Positions 9,615 through 17,419 of a stretch of DNA of 37,383 bases are shown one piece after another. The DNA is from an uncultured Bacteroides sp. (GTDB lineage Bacteria; Bacteroidota; Bacteroidia; Bacteroidales; Bacteroidaceae), in assembly GCF_902491285.1 (NCBI RefSeq), contig NZ_CABUHK010000058.1, positions 1 to 37,383 of the forward strand, read 5' to 3'. The position numbers and the translations under genes were made by a program. Numbering within the stretch: the first letter of the stretch is position 1; the number at the start of each line of letters is the position of its first letter. The notes under the pieces were generated by a model. That model was not told where the DNA came from, ran no database searches, and was given only the letters and a program-made list of their open reading frames with translations.

Positions 9615-10949
9615 TTATTTCGTCATGTAGTGGAAACGCCACCAAAGCATTAATCCTGCACTTGTCAGTCCGAAAGGGAACGCCATCCAGACACCAACCA
9701 CCCCCCAGTCCATTACGAAACCGCAGAAGTAACCTACGGGAAGGGAGATGATAAAGTAAGCTATAAAGGCGATGACCATCATCAGTTTTACATCCGATAT
9801 TCCACGCAAAGCGTTGGCAAAAGTTATCTGCAATCCGTCGCCAAACTGATAGACGAGGAAAGGGAAAATAAGCGAAGTTACCATAGCCGCTACCTCCGGG
9901 CTATCGGTAAACCAACTTCCCAAGTGATTGCGGCAAAGAAAAACGATAAAGGAAAGTACCACGCCCAATGTCATCATCAAATGAAAACCGGCATAGGCGG
10001 AACGGCGTACATTAACTGTATCATCCTGCCCTTTGAAGTTGCTGACACGGACTGCTACCGCAGCGCCCATCCCGTAATACATCATAAAGGTGAATTGAGA
10101 AATTGCCAGCATGACCTGATGGGAAGCCAAAGCAATCGTACCCAGCCAACCAATCATTATGGCACTCAGACTGAAAGAGGCCGTTTCCATTCCCATCTGA
10201 AAAGCAACCGGCCATCCGAGCCCGTTCAAGCGGCCAAAGATGGCACGTGACCACCCCAGCCGGAGAAAACCGACTTTATAACGGATGAAACGCGAGCTGC
10301 GCGCAAAGATGATGATAAATACAATTACCATCACGATACGTGAGAACAGGGTACTGACACCCGCCCCCAACAAGCCCAGTTCGGGTAAGCCGAGTTTTCC
10401 GTAAATAAGGATATAGTTGCCGATGATGTTCAGGACATTTCCACCGAGCAGTATCCACATGGCTGTTTTGGTATCCGTGATTCCGTCCGTAAATTGTTTG
10501 AATCCATTAAAAAGCATGACAAACACCAGGGAAGCAAGCAACACCAGGTAGTAAGGTTTTATCAGGGGAATCAATTCAGCCGGTTGTCCGAGACGCTCTA
10601 TGTTCAAGAAGAGAACAGTCATGCAGACGGTCAGCAGGAAGGCGACCATCAGATTTGCCAACAGGCTGTTGCGCAAGGCTTGTCCGGCAGAGGCGTATTG
10701 ACGGGTGCCGTACAGACCACCTACAATGGGTGTCAGCCCGTACGAGAATCCGGTACTGAAAATAATGGCTAGATTGAACACATTATTCACAAAAGATGCC
10801 GCGCCCAGCTCTACCGTACTATGATGCCCAATCATTAATGTATCGGCAAATCCGAGTACAATAACACCTATCTGTCCGATGACAATAGGTAATCCGAGAT
10901 AAATCAGTGCTTTGTAATGCTCTCTGTAAGTTCTATAAATATTCCTCAT
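9615..10949 (-). CDS. MATE family multidrug/cation efflux transporter
   Basis: This 444-residue inner-membrane protein has about twelve hydrophobic segments arranged as two similar halves, the layout of MATE (NorM/DinF-type) exporters, which expel organic cations in exchange for Na+ or H+. The N-terminal half shows IGQIGVIVLGFADTLMIGHH in the first helices, a characteristic MATE signature. The ATG overlaps the stop of the upstream M16 peptidase gene by 4 nt (ATGA), so the two are probably translationally coupled. The sensor-kinase gene follows after 44 nt. The substrate cannot be told from the sequence. Co-transcription with a peptidase, a prolyl isomerase and a sensor kinase suggests a role in envelope stress or detoxification. 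Confidence 0.93.
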   Translation of the reverse strand: MRNIYRTYREHYKALIYLGLPIVIGQIGVIVLGFADTLMIGHHSTVELGAASFVNNVFNLAIIFSTGFSYGLTPIVGGLYGTRQYASAGQALRNSLLANLMVAFLLTVCMTVLFLNIERLGQPAELIPLIKPYYLVLLASLVFVMLFNGFKQFTDGITDTKTAMWILLGGNVLNIIGNYILIYGKLGLPELGLLGAGVSTLFSRIVMVIVFIIIFARSSRFIRYKVGFLRLGWSRAIFGRLNGLGWPVAFQMGMETASFSLSAIMIGWLGTIALASHQVMLAISQFTFMMYYGMGAAVAVRVSNFKGQDDTVNVRRSAYAGFHLMMTLGVVLSFIVFLCRNHLGSWFTDSPEVAAMVTSLIFPFLVYQFGDGLQITFANALRGISDVKLMMVIAFIAYFIISLPVGYFCGFVMDWGVVGVWMAFPFGLTSAGLMLWWRFHYMTK

Positions 10950-12178
10950 TTACTTTTATAATAGAGTACAACTCCGTTCTCTTTCCGGAAAGCCGATTGG
11001 GCTACGGTCTGCAACTGTCCGGCCGTGACGGAACGGTAACGGTCTACTTCCTTTTCCATATCTTCGGCCCGTCCCAACAGTTCGAACCAGGCAAGGTTGG
11101 TTGCCACATTCAGATAATTAATGTTACCGAATATCTGGGTAGACTCAAATTTGTTTTTTACTTTTTCCAGTTCCTGTTCGCTGACAAGTTCCTGCTGCAG
11201 ACGATTCAGTTCTTCACGAACGGCAGCTTCGGCCTGTTCCAAAGTAACGCCTGCCGATGGTTTTCCGGCAATATGAAACAACCCTGCATCTACGCTGCCG
11301 GAGATATAAGCGTCTATGCTCGAAAAGAGTTGCCGTTCTTGTACAAGACGCTGGTTCAAACGACTGGAACGACCGTTGCTCAGTATATCCGACAGAATAT
11401 CAAAGGCGTAATAATCCGGATGGCGATGGTCACACATATGATACCCCATGAACAGAGCGTCGAGGGGAACATTCCGTTCTACCGTCAGCCGGCGTTCTTC
11501 TGTCTGTTGCGGTTCTTGAGGCAGATTCCGCCGGGGTACTTCCCGACGGGGAATAGGTCCGAACCATTTCTCCGTCAGTTCTACAGCTTCTTCAAAAGTA
11601 ATATTACCGGTCACGGACAGAATAGCATTGTTCGGAGCGTAAAAACGGAAGAAGAATGCTTTTACTTCTTCCAATGTCGCGTTGGCGATATGCGACAGTT
11701 CTTTTCCGATGGTAGGCCATTGATAGGGATGCTTCTGATAAGCCAGGGGACGGAGAAGATGTCCAACGTCTCCATATGGCTGGTTCAGGCAGCGTTGCTT
11801 GAATTCTTCCATTACCACTCCCCGCTGTACCTCCAGACTCCGCTCGCTGAAATCAAGACTCAGCATACGGTCGGATTCGAGCCAAAAGCCGGTTTCCACG
11901 TTCTGACGGGGTACAGTGAGGTAGTAATTGGTGATATCATTGTTCGTCCAGGCATTATTCTCTCCACCCGCCAGTTGAAGCGGCATATCATAATCGGGGA
12001 TATTCACCGAGCCGCCGAACATCAAATGTTCGAAGAGATGGGCAAAGCCGGTATGTTCGGGATGTTCGTCACGAGCTCCCACATTATATAATATATTAAG
12101 AGCCACCATCTGCGTACTTTCGTCCTGCGAATGCACCAGACGCAACCCATTGTCAAGAATGTGCCTGTTGATTTTCAT
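10946..12178 (-). CDS. M16 family zinc metallopeptidase (pitrilysin/processing-peptidase type)
   Basis: This 410-residue single M16 unit has the inverted zinc motif HLFEH (His47, Glu50 catalytic base, His51) and the third zinc ligand in VVMEE (Glu124 or Glu125), about 73 residues later as usual for the family. The stretch GGENNAWTNNDITNYY matches the conserved substrate-strand region. The length fits a mitochondrial processing-peptidase-like subunit with two M16 domains, the second non-catalytic. No signal peptide is visible, so it is predicted to be cytoplasmic. It starts 5 nt after the prolyl isomerase stop and its own stop overlaps the MATE start. The substrate is unknown. Small-peptide degradation is the usual role of this family. 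Confidence 0.92.
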   Translation of the reverse strand: MKINRHILDNGLRLVHSQDESTQMVALNILYNVGARDEHPEHTGFAHLFEHLMFGGSVNIPDYDMPLQLAGGENNAWTNNDITNYYLTVPRQNVETGFWLESDRMLSLDFSERSLEVQRGVVMEEFKQRCLNQPYGDVGHLLRPLAYQKHPYQWPTIGKELSHIANATLEEVKAFFFRFYAPNNAILSVTGNITFEEAVELTEKWFGPIPRREVPRRNLPQEPQQTEERRLTVERNVPLDALFMGYHMCDHRHPDYYAFDILSDILSNGRSSRLNQRLVQERQLFSSIDAYISGSVDAGLFHIAGKPSAGVTLEQAEAAVREELNRLQQELVSEQELEKVKNKFESTQIFGNINYLNVATNLAWFELLGRAEDMEKEVDRYRSVTAGQLQTVAQSAFRKENGVVLYYKSK

Positions 12179-12183
12179 ATCAT

Positions 12184-13023
12184 TTAGTCAAGTATTGTCG
12201 CTTTTATTATCTTCACATCTTCTTCGGGACGGTCACTGCGGTCTGTTTTTACCTGCTGGATTTTATCTACAACGTCCATACCTTCCACAACTTCGCCGAA
12301 TACGGTATATTCACCGTCCAGATGCGGTGTGCCGCCTACGGTAGTATATGCTTCAATCTGTTCGGGCGTGAAGTGGAATTCCGGTTCCTTAGCCGCCAAA
12401 TCCTGCGCCTCAGCAAACAACTTCTCCTGCAAGTCATAAAGCCCGTTCTCGTCGTTCGCCTTACGCATCTTATAGATTTCCTTCATGTGCTTCTGCGCCA
12501 GGCTATTGAAAATAACATTGATTTTATTTTCATTCATCTGGCTTTCCATGCCAAGCAATGTAGAATCATTGTACACCTTACCTGTCACGATATAGAACTG
12601 GCAACCGGAAGATTCTTTCTTCGGGTTCACATTATCTCCCTGGCGGGCTGCCGACAGAGCACCTTTCTTATGGAAATACTTCGGATATACAAATTCTGCC
12701 GGAATGGTATAGCCTACATCTCCCGCACCCAGCATTTTCCCCTTCGGCGCATTCTTCGAGTCCGGGTCACCTGCCTGAATCATAAAGTCTTTGATGACAC
12801 GATGAAACAGCGTACCTTCATACATTCCGTCTTTCACCAGTTTGATAAAATTATCACGATGCTTGGGTGTCTCATTGTACAACTTCACTTTGATGTCTCC
12901 GGCAGTCGTTTCAATCTTTACCAATGTCTCTTTATCCATGTCTCCTCCTTTTTTTGTTCCGGTCTTGCAGGAAATTAATCCGCAAAACGATATGGTTAAT
13001 AATATCAATACAATCTTTTTCAT
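12184..13023 (-). CDS. cyclophilin-type peptidyl-prolyl isomerase lipoprotein
   Basis: This 279-residue protein starts with a lipoprotein signal (CGLISC, Cys19), so it acts in the envelope. It then has the cyclophilin fold: the start ETTAGDIKVKLY, the catalytic-Arg motif FHRVIKDFMIQAGDP, the active-site strand SSGCQFYIVTG and the closing strand YTVFGEVVEGMDVVDKI. About 80 charged, helical residues (Met/Lys/Glu-rich) are inserted between IVTG and the TPHLDGEYTVFG strand. This makes it longer than classical bacterial cyclophilins. It is the first gene of the minus-strand run leading to the M16 peptidase, with a perfect TATATTTG box 26-33 nt upstream of its ATG. Folding of exported proteins is the expected role. 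Confidence 0.94.
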   Translation of the reverse strand: MKKIVLILLTISFCGLISCKTGTKKGGDMDKETLVKIETTAGDIKVKLYNETPKHRDNFIKLVKDGMYEGTLFHRVIKDFMIQAGDPDSKNAPKGKMLGAGDVGYTIPAEFVYPKYFHKKGALSAARQGDNVNPKKESSGCQFYIVTGKVYNDSTLLGMESQMNENKINVIFNSLAQKHMKEIYKMRKANDENGLYDLQEKLFAEAQDLAAKEPEFHFTPEQIEAYTTVGGTPHLDGEYTVFGEVVEGMDVVDKIQQVKTDRSDRPEEDVKIIKATILD

Positions 13024-13048
13024 AACGCTTTTATTTAATTTAAGTTTG

Positions 13049-13056
13049 CAAATATA
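13049..13056 (-). promoter_or_regulatory. -7 box for the PPIase-M16-MATE-kinase operon
   Basis: The minus strand reads TATATTTG, a perfect match to the Bacteroides primary-sigma -7 consensus TAnnTTTG, about 25 nt before the ATG at 13023. No good TTTG -33 box is seen at 19-21 nt spacing, which is common in Bacteroides promoters. Confidence 0.5.
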
Positions 13057-13077
13057 CCACTTTCACCTAAATCATCT

Positions 13078-13085
13078 TACCTTTG
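13078..13085 (+). promoter_or_regulatory. -7 box for the NtrC-type regulator gene
   Basis: The plus strand reads TACCTTTG, a perfect TAnnTTTG box ending 25 nt before the ATG at 13111. It is divergent from, and only about 20 nt away from, the TATATTTG box of the opposite operon, so the two promoters probably interfere or share a regulator. A TTTG occurs at 13045-13048, but its 29-nt spacing is too long. Confidence 0.5.
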
Positions 13086-13110
13086 TGACTTAAAAGAATC
13101 AAAACCCGAC

Positions 13111-14496
13111 ATGATGAAAGCCATATTAATAGTTGAAGATGATATAACTTTTGGAATGATGCTCAAAACCTGGTTAGGCAAGAAGGGGTTCGAAGTGTCA
13201 TCTGTGAGTAATATTGCGCGTGCCCGGAAGCATATCGAAAGTCAGGCTGTTGACTTGGTATTATCTGACTTGCGGTTGCCCGATTACGAGGGTATCGATT
13301 TATTGAAATGGATGAATGAACGGGGGATGAATATCCCTCTGATTATCATGACAGGGTATGCGGATATCCAGTCGGCCGTGTTGGCGATGAAACTCGGAGC
13401 ACGGGATTATATTGCCAAACCCGTGAATCCGGAAGAGTTGCTGAAGAAGATATCCGAGGCTTTGCAGAGTGAAGACAGCCCGGTTACCACTCACTCTACG
13501 GTCAGGAGTTCTTCTCATCCTAAAAGAAGTACTTCCGATTTATCACAAGAAACTTCCGAAGCCTACCACCGCTCTTATCTGGAAGGAGAAAGTGATGCTG
13601 CCAAGCAGCTTTACAATTATGTAGGTTTGGTGGCACCGACCAATATGTCTGTGCTTATCAACGGTTCCAGCGGGACGGGAAAAGAATATGTGGCGCATCG
13701 TATCCATCAGCTCAGTAAAAGAAGCGACAAGCCGTTTATTGCGGTAGATTGCGGTTCTATCCCCAAAGAGTTGGCTGCTTCCGAGTTTTTCGGTCATGTG
13801 AAAGGTTCTTTCACAGGTGCACTGACAGATAAGACGGGAGCTTTCGTCGCTGCCAACGGCGGCACTATCTTTTTGGATGAGATTGGAAATCTCAGCTATG
13901 AGGTGCAGATCCAACTGCTCCGTGCCCTGCAAGAGAGAAAGATACGTCCGGTGGGATCTACACAGGAAATTTCCGTAGATATCCGTCTCGTATCCGCAAC
14001 CAACGAGAATCTGGATCAAGCGATTGAAAAGGGAACGTTCCGCGAGGATCTTTATCACCGCATCAATGAATTCACGTTGCGGATGCCTGATTTGAAAGAA
14101 CGGAAAGAGGATATTCTGCTCTTCGCCAACTTCTTCCTCGACCAGGCCAACAAGGAACTGGACAAGCATCTGATTGGTTTTGACGCCAAAGCATCACAGG
14201 CTTTGATGAGTTATCACTGGCCGGGAAATTTACGGCAGATGAAGAATATCGTCAAAAGAGCGACTTTATTGGCACAAGGGAGTTTTATTACGTTATTGGA
14301 ACTGGGCACCGAATTGTTCGAAGCTCCGGCAACGAGCACCACAAGTATGGCTCTTCGCAATGAAGAGACTGAAAAAGAACATATTCTGGAAGCATTGCGC
14401 CAAACCGGAAATAATAAGAGCAAGGCGGCGCAGTTATTGGATATTGACCGGAAGACTTTATATAATAAGTTGAAGTTATATAATATTGATTTGTAA
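13111..14496 (+). CDS. NtrC-family sigma-54-dependent response regulator
   Basis: This 461-residue protein has the classic three-part layout. The receiver domain (1-115) has acidic residues at 10-11, phospho-acceptor Asp53 (LSDLRLP) and Lys103. The AAA+ sigma-54 activation domain (about 160-385) has Walker A GSSGTGKE (185-192), the sigma-54-contacting loop as GSFTGA (232-237, Ser in place of the commoner Ala), Walker B GTIFLDEIG (251-259) and the arginine-finger region REDLYHR. The C-terminal Fis-type helix-turn-helix is NKSKAAQLLDIDRKTLYNKL (435-454). It is the only plus-strand protein gene in the window and is divergent from the operon containing the hybrid kinase. It should activate RpoN promoters when phosphorylated. 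Pairing with the HPt of the kinase at 7249 is inference from proximity. The start could also be the second ATG, at 13114. Confidence 0.95.
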   Translation: MMKAILIVEDDITFGMMLKTWLGKKGFEVSSVSNIARARKHIESQAVDLVLSDLRLPDYEGIDLLKWMNERGMNIPLIIMTGYADIQSAVLAMKLGARDYIAKPVNPEELLKKISEALQSEDSPVTTHSTVRSSSHPKRSTSDLSQETSEAYHRSYLEGESDAAKQLYNYVGLVAPTNMSVLINGSSGTGKEYVAHRIHQLSKRSDKPFIAVDCGSIPKELAASEFFGHVKGSFTGALTDKTGAFVAANGGTIFLDEIGNLSYEVQIQLLRALQERKIRPVGSTQEISVDIRLVSATNENLDQAIEKGTFREDLYHRINEFTLRMPDLKERKEDILLFANFFLDQANKELDKHLIGFDAKASQALMSYHWPGNLRQMKNIVKRATLLAQGSFITLLELGTELFEAPATSTTSMALRNEETEKEHILEALRQTGNNKSKAAQLLDIDRKTLYNKLKLYNIDL

Positions 14497-14658
14497 GTTT
14501 TGAATCAAAACGTATAGTATACTGAATATTCAAGCTACCTGGTACACTTCGGTAAATCCCCATTCAGTTCATTTCCCGTACGGTTATGAACTAATTTCGA
14601 ACTTGTGCAAATTTGTCGTTAATACTGAATGAATTTATGATTGATGATGCATGATTTT

Positions 14659-14750
14659 ATTCGTCTGACAATTGTTGCTTTTTCGTCTGACAGTTGTCAG
14701 ACGGAAGAATAACAGTTGTCAGACGAAAGTTCAACAACTGTCAGACGAAT
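14659..14750. repeat. phased array of five TGTCAGACG half-sites (22-bp period)
   Basis: The 9-mer CGTCTGACA occurs at 14662-14670 and 14684-14692, and its complement TGTCAGACG at 14695-14703, 14717-14725 and 14739-14747. Successive same-orientation copies start exactly 22 bp apart. Copies 2 and 3 form a hairpin or palindrome with a 2-nt centre. The outer arms 14659-14677 and 14732-14750 are complementary at 18 of 19 positions, so the block can also fold as one nested hairpin. It may be a protein-binding array (22 bp is about two helical turns), a terminator-like structure or a dispersed repeat; the sequence does not decide. Confidence 0.7.
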
Positions 14751-14801
14751 AAATTTATATATAATGGGGATTAAATCATTGCATACTGCCAATCTGATTT
14801 T

Positions 14802-14842
14802 AAAAAAAACTAAGATTAGTTCCTTTCCGTACGGAAAGGAAC
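14802..14842 (-). terminator. 24-nt perfect palindrome with downstream T-tract; possible GH3 terminator
   Basis: Positions 14819-14842 are a perfect 24-nt palindrome centred on CCGTACGG with no loop spacer. On the minus strand it is followed after 9 nt by a run of eight T (14802-14809), 73 nt past the GH3 stop codon. The distance to the T-run is longer than in ideal intrinsic terminators, so a binding-site function is also possible. Confidence 0.45.
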
Positions 14843-14914
14843 AAACTTCTGATACGGCATTCTAGCTTCCTAAAACTCTTCAATGCCCTTTTCTCTATAT
14901 GAAAAATAAATATC

Positions 14915-17266
14915 CTATTTTATTTCCACTTTTGTCTGCAATCTGATATCATCGGAAGAAGCTCCTACCATTATCTGAAAAGTACCCGGTTCCACTACTG
15001 TTTTCAAATCCCGGTCTATTAGTGCAAAATCACTTTCAGATAAAATAAACTTCACTTCTTTCATTTCGCCACGTTTCAAATAAAAGCGTTCGAAGTGTTT
15101 CAACTGTTTTAGCGGTTGCACTACCGAAGCGTATTCATCCCTCAAATAAAGCTGTGCTACTTCTTCGCCATCACATTCACCTGTATTCCTGACTTTGAAT
15201 GAAACTTCAAAAGAATGAGGGGTAATGGCTGACAGATACAAATCCGAGTATTCAAAAGTTGTATAACTCAGACCATATCCGAAAGGATAAAGCGGAGAAG
15301 CGGACAGTTCTACATAATCATGTTTTTGGGGGGCTTTCTTATTGTAATATATCGGAATTTGCCCTACCGAACGAGGAACCGTTATCGGTAATCTTCCTGC
15401 CGGATTATAATCTCCGAATAGAACATCGGCAATAGCATTTCCACCTTCCTGTCCCGGATAATAAGCTGTCAACAAGGCATCGGCATTTTCAGAAGCCCAG
15501 TTTTTATCCAAAGGACGCCCTTCGATATAAACAACGACCAACGGTTTTCCCGTGGCCTTCAAGGCTTTGAGTAATTCTTGCTGTTTTCCTAATAAAGAAA
15601 GCGTCGTGCGGTCAAACCCTTCACCACATTCCATATCGCTAACCGTCTTTTCATCCGCAATTGCCGCACCCGTTTCTTTGTAACTGGTTTTGAAATCACG
15701 GGCACTGGAACCACCTACTACGGCAATAATAACTTCGGAACGCCGGGCGGCAGCAACAGCCTGCTCAAGATTCGATGTCGTTGTATCACGGACAGCACAC
15801 CCTTTCACGTATTCTACCTGCGTAGGGGAAAGTTTAGCACAGATTCCATCCAATACAGTTTTTACATTTTCTTCTTCCTGCGGAGCTGTATAATCTCCTA
15901 ACATATTATAGCGGTTATCGGCATTAGGACCAACCAAGGCTATTCTAGAGATATCTTTATTTAACGGAAGCAATGAATGCTCGTTCTTCAACAGAGTGAC
16001 CGAGGCTTGCGCTACTCTACGCGCCAAAGTAATATGCGCGTTATTCCGCACTTCTTTCTTCGCCTTTTCAGGGTCTGTATAAGGATTCTCAAACAATCCC
16101 ATTTCAAACTTTAACCGGAGAACACAGGCGACAGATGCATCAAGCACAGCATTACTGATCCGACCGGTATTTACAGCATTTATTATGTTCATGTATGCAT
16201 CCCCCCCGAGGTCTACATCTACTCCTGCCGATAATGCAAGAATAGCCGCCTCTTCCATAGTGGGTGCAACAAAATGGCTTTGATGAATACCTTCAATGCT
16301 ATATAAATCCGAAACGACAAATCCTTTGAATTTCCATTCGTTCCGCAAAAGTCGGGTCAGTAAATAGTGGTTTGCAGTGCAAGGGATACCATCCATAGAA
16401 TTATAAGAAGTCATGACAGACAAGGCTCCGGCATCAATTGCCCGACGAAACGGGGGAAGAAAATTTTCGTGCAGTTCACGTATTCCGACCAAAGAGGGAT
16501 TTCCGTTCTGTCCGCTCTCCGAGATACCGTAAGCCAGAAAATGCTTCAACGTAGCCAATGTGCTGTATGGCTGGGAGAGATTTCCACCACCCAGCCCTTC
16601 GACCATTGCTTTCCCCATTGTGCCGGTCAGCACAGGGTCTTCTCCAAACGTCTCTTCCACCCGTGACCAACGCGAGTCACGGGTAAGATCGAGCACAGGC
16701 CCGTAGCTGATGTGTCCGCCTTGAAGCCGTACTTCTTTTCCTATCGTTTTTCCTACTTCGTTTATTAATTGAGGTGACCAGGTGGCAGCCATTCCGATCC
16801 CCGTAGGAAAGACAGTTGTCCCGATTGCCATATGACCATGCGGCGCTTCTTCTGCCAAAAACAAGGGAATCCCCAAACGGGTATTCTCCATTACGTATTT
16901 CTGCAAGGAGTTTCCGGCTTTGGCTGCCAACGCGGGATTCAGACCATTTTCTAATGTTTTCCTTGTCCACGGGTCGGCACGATAGGTTGCCCAAAGCATT
17001 CCGGCGTGCCGTTCCTTTATCAGTTGTTTGAACTTGTCAGAAGGGAAAACTGCCTCTCCTTCTATCCCGTACATTTCCCAACCTAAAGGACAGAGAAGCT
17101 GACCGACTTTCTCTTCCAAAGTCATACGGGAAAGCAAGTCTGCCACTCGCTGCTCTACCGGCAGCCGGGGATTTTTATAGGATTCTGCCGACAGTTGTGC
17201 AAAAGCGCAAGTCCCTTCCATAACTATTGTAGCGAGCAATAGTAATTTACATATTCCATTAAGCAT
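14915..17266 (-). CDS. glycoside hydrolase family 3 beta-glycosidase (secreted)
   Basis: This 783-residue enzyme has an N-terminal signal peptide (cleavage probably after AFA, near residue 23), so it is periplasmic. It has the GH3 N-terminal barrel (about 40-385), the GH3 C-terminal alpha/beta sandwich (about 425-650) and a fibronectin-III-like domain (about 690-765). Landmarks are KHF (241-243), the nucleophile Asp320 in GFVVSDLYSI, and GRLPITVPRSVGQIPIYYN, typical of beta-glucosidase/beta-xylosidase type GH3 enzymes. It lies beyond a terminator 153 nt downstream of the last PUL A lipoprotein, so it may be transcribed separately; TAGATTTA at 17290-17297 on the minus strand is a one-mismatch -7 box. 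It probably removes terminal beta-linked sugars from oligosaccharides imported by PUL A. Specificity (Glc, GlcNAc or Xyl) cannot be set from sequence alone. Confidence 0.93.
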   Translation of the reverse strand: MLNGICKLLLLATIVMEGTCAFAQLSAESYKNPRLPVEQRVADLLSRMTLEEKVGQLLCPLGWEMYGIEGEAVFPSDKFKQLIKERHAGMLWATYRADPWTRKTLENGLNPALAAKAGNSLQKYVMENTRLGIPLFLAEEAPHGHMAIGTTVFPTGIGMAATWSPQLINEVGKTIGKEVRLQGGHISYGPVLDLTRDSRWSRVEETFGEDPVLTGTMGKAMVEGLGGGNLSQPYSTLATLKHFLAYGISESGQNGNPSLVGIRELHENFLPPFRRAIDAGALSVMTSYNSMDGIPCTANHYLLTRLLRNEWKFKGFVVSDLYSIEGIHQSHFVAPTMEEAAILALSAGVDVDLGGDAYMNIINAVNTGRISNAVLDASVACVLRLKFEMGLFENPYTDPEKAKKEVRNNAHITLARRVAQASVTLLKNEHSLLPLNKDISRIALVGPNADNRYNMLGDYTAPQEEENVKTVLDGICAKLSPTQVEYVKGCAVRDTTTSNLEQAVAAARRSEVIIAVVGGSSARDFKTSYKETGAAIADEKTVSDMECGEGFDRTTLSLLGKQQELLKALKATGKPLVVVYIEGRPLDKNWASENADALLTAYYPGQEGGNAIADVLFGDYNPAGRLPITVPRSVGQIPIYYNKKAPQKHDYVELSASPLYPFGYGLSYTTFEYSDLYLSAITPHSFEVSFKVRNTGECDGEEVAQLYLRDEYASVVQPLKQLKHFERFYLKRGEMKEVKFILSESDFALIDRDLKTVVEPGTFQIMVGASSDDIRLQTKVEIK

Positions 17267-17320
17267 AAATGACCTCAGTTTATATCAGGTAAATCTATCT
17301 CTTCGATTATTAAAATTGTC

Positions 17321-17385
17321 TTTAAAAAGAAACCTGCTATCATTCCGCAACGCCTTGTGGCAAAGCTGATTCGACAGCAGGTTTC
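17321..17385 (-). terminator. rho-independent terminator ending the PUL A transcript
   Basis: An inverted repeat GAAACCTGCT / AGCAGGTTTC has arms at 17329-17338 and 17376-17385. On the minus strand it is followed directly by TTTTTAAA. It lies 35 nt after the stop of the last PUL A lipoprotein and before the GH3 gene. Its GAAACCTGC arm and an internal GAATCA-GCT stretch resemble the PUL B terminator at 27749-27790. Confidence 0.75.
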
Positions 17386-17419
17386 ATTTAGATGAAAAAC
17401 AACTTCTACTCTATCCTAT

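Larger units (their letters stand above)
14497..14914. other. 418-nt convergent intergenic region rich in palindromes
   Basis: No gene is seen here. The region lies between the 3' ends of the plus-strand regulator and the minus-strand GH3 gene. It holds an AGTTCAT / ATGAACT inverted repeat (14566-14572 and 14586-14592) around CCGTACGG, the 22-bp-period repeat array at 14659-14750, and a 24-nt perfect palindrome at 14819-14842. The sequence is AT-rich. A plain T-tract terminator for the regulator gene was not found. Confidence 0.7.

Noticed and set aside
10907..12091. Long plus-strand open frame of 394 codons
   Set aside because: It lies antisense to the M16 peptidase, which has an intact HLFEH zinc motif and tight operon spacing. 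The plus-frame product has no recognisable domain.
14659..14750. CRISPR-like array
   Set aside because: Repeats are 9-mers in both orientations, with short recurring intervening sequences and no spacers or cas genes nearby.
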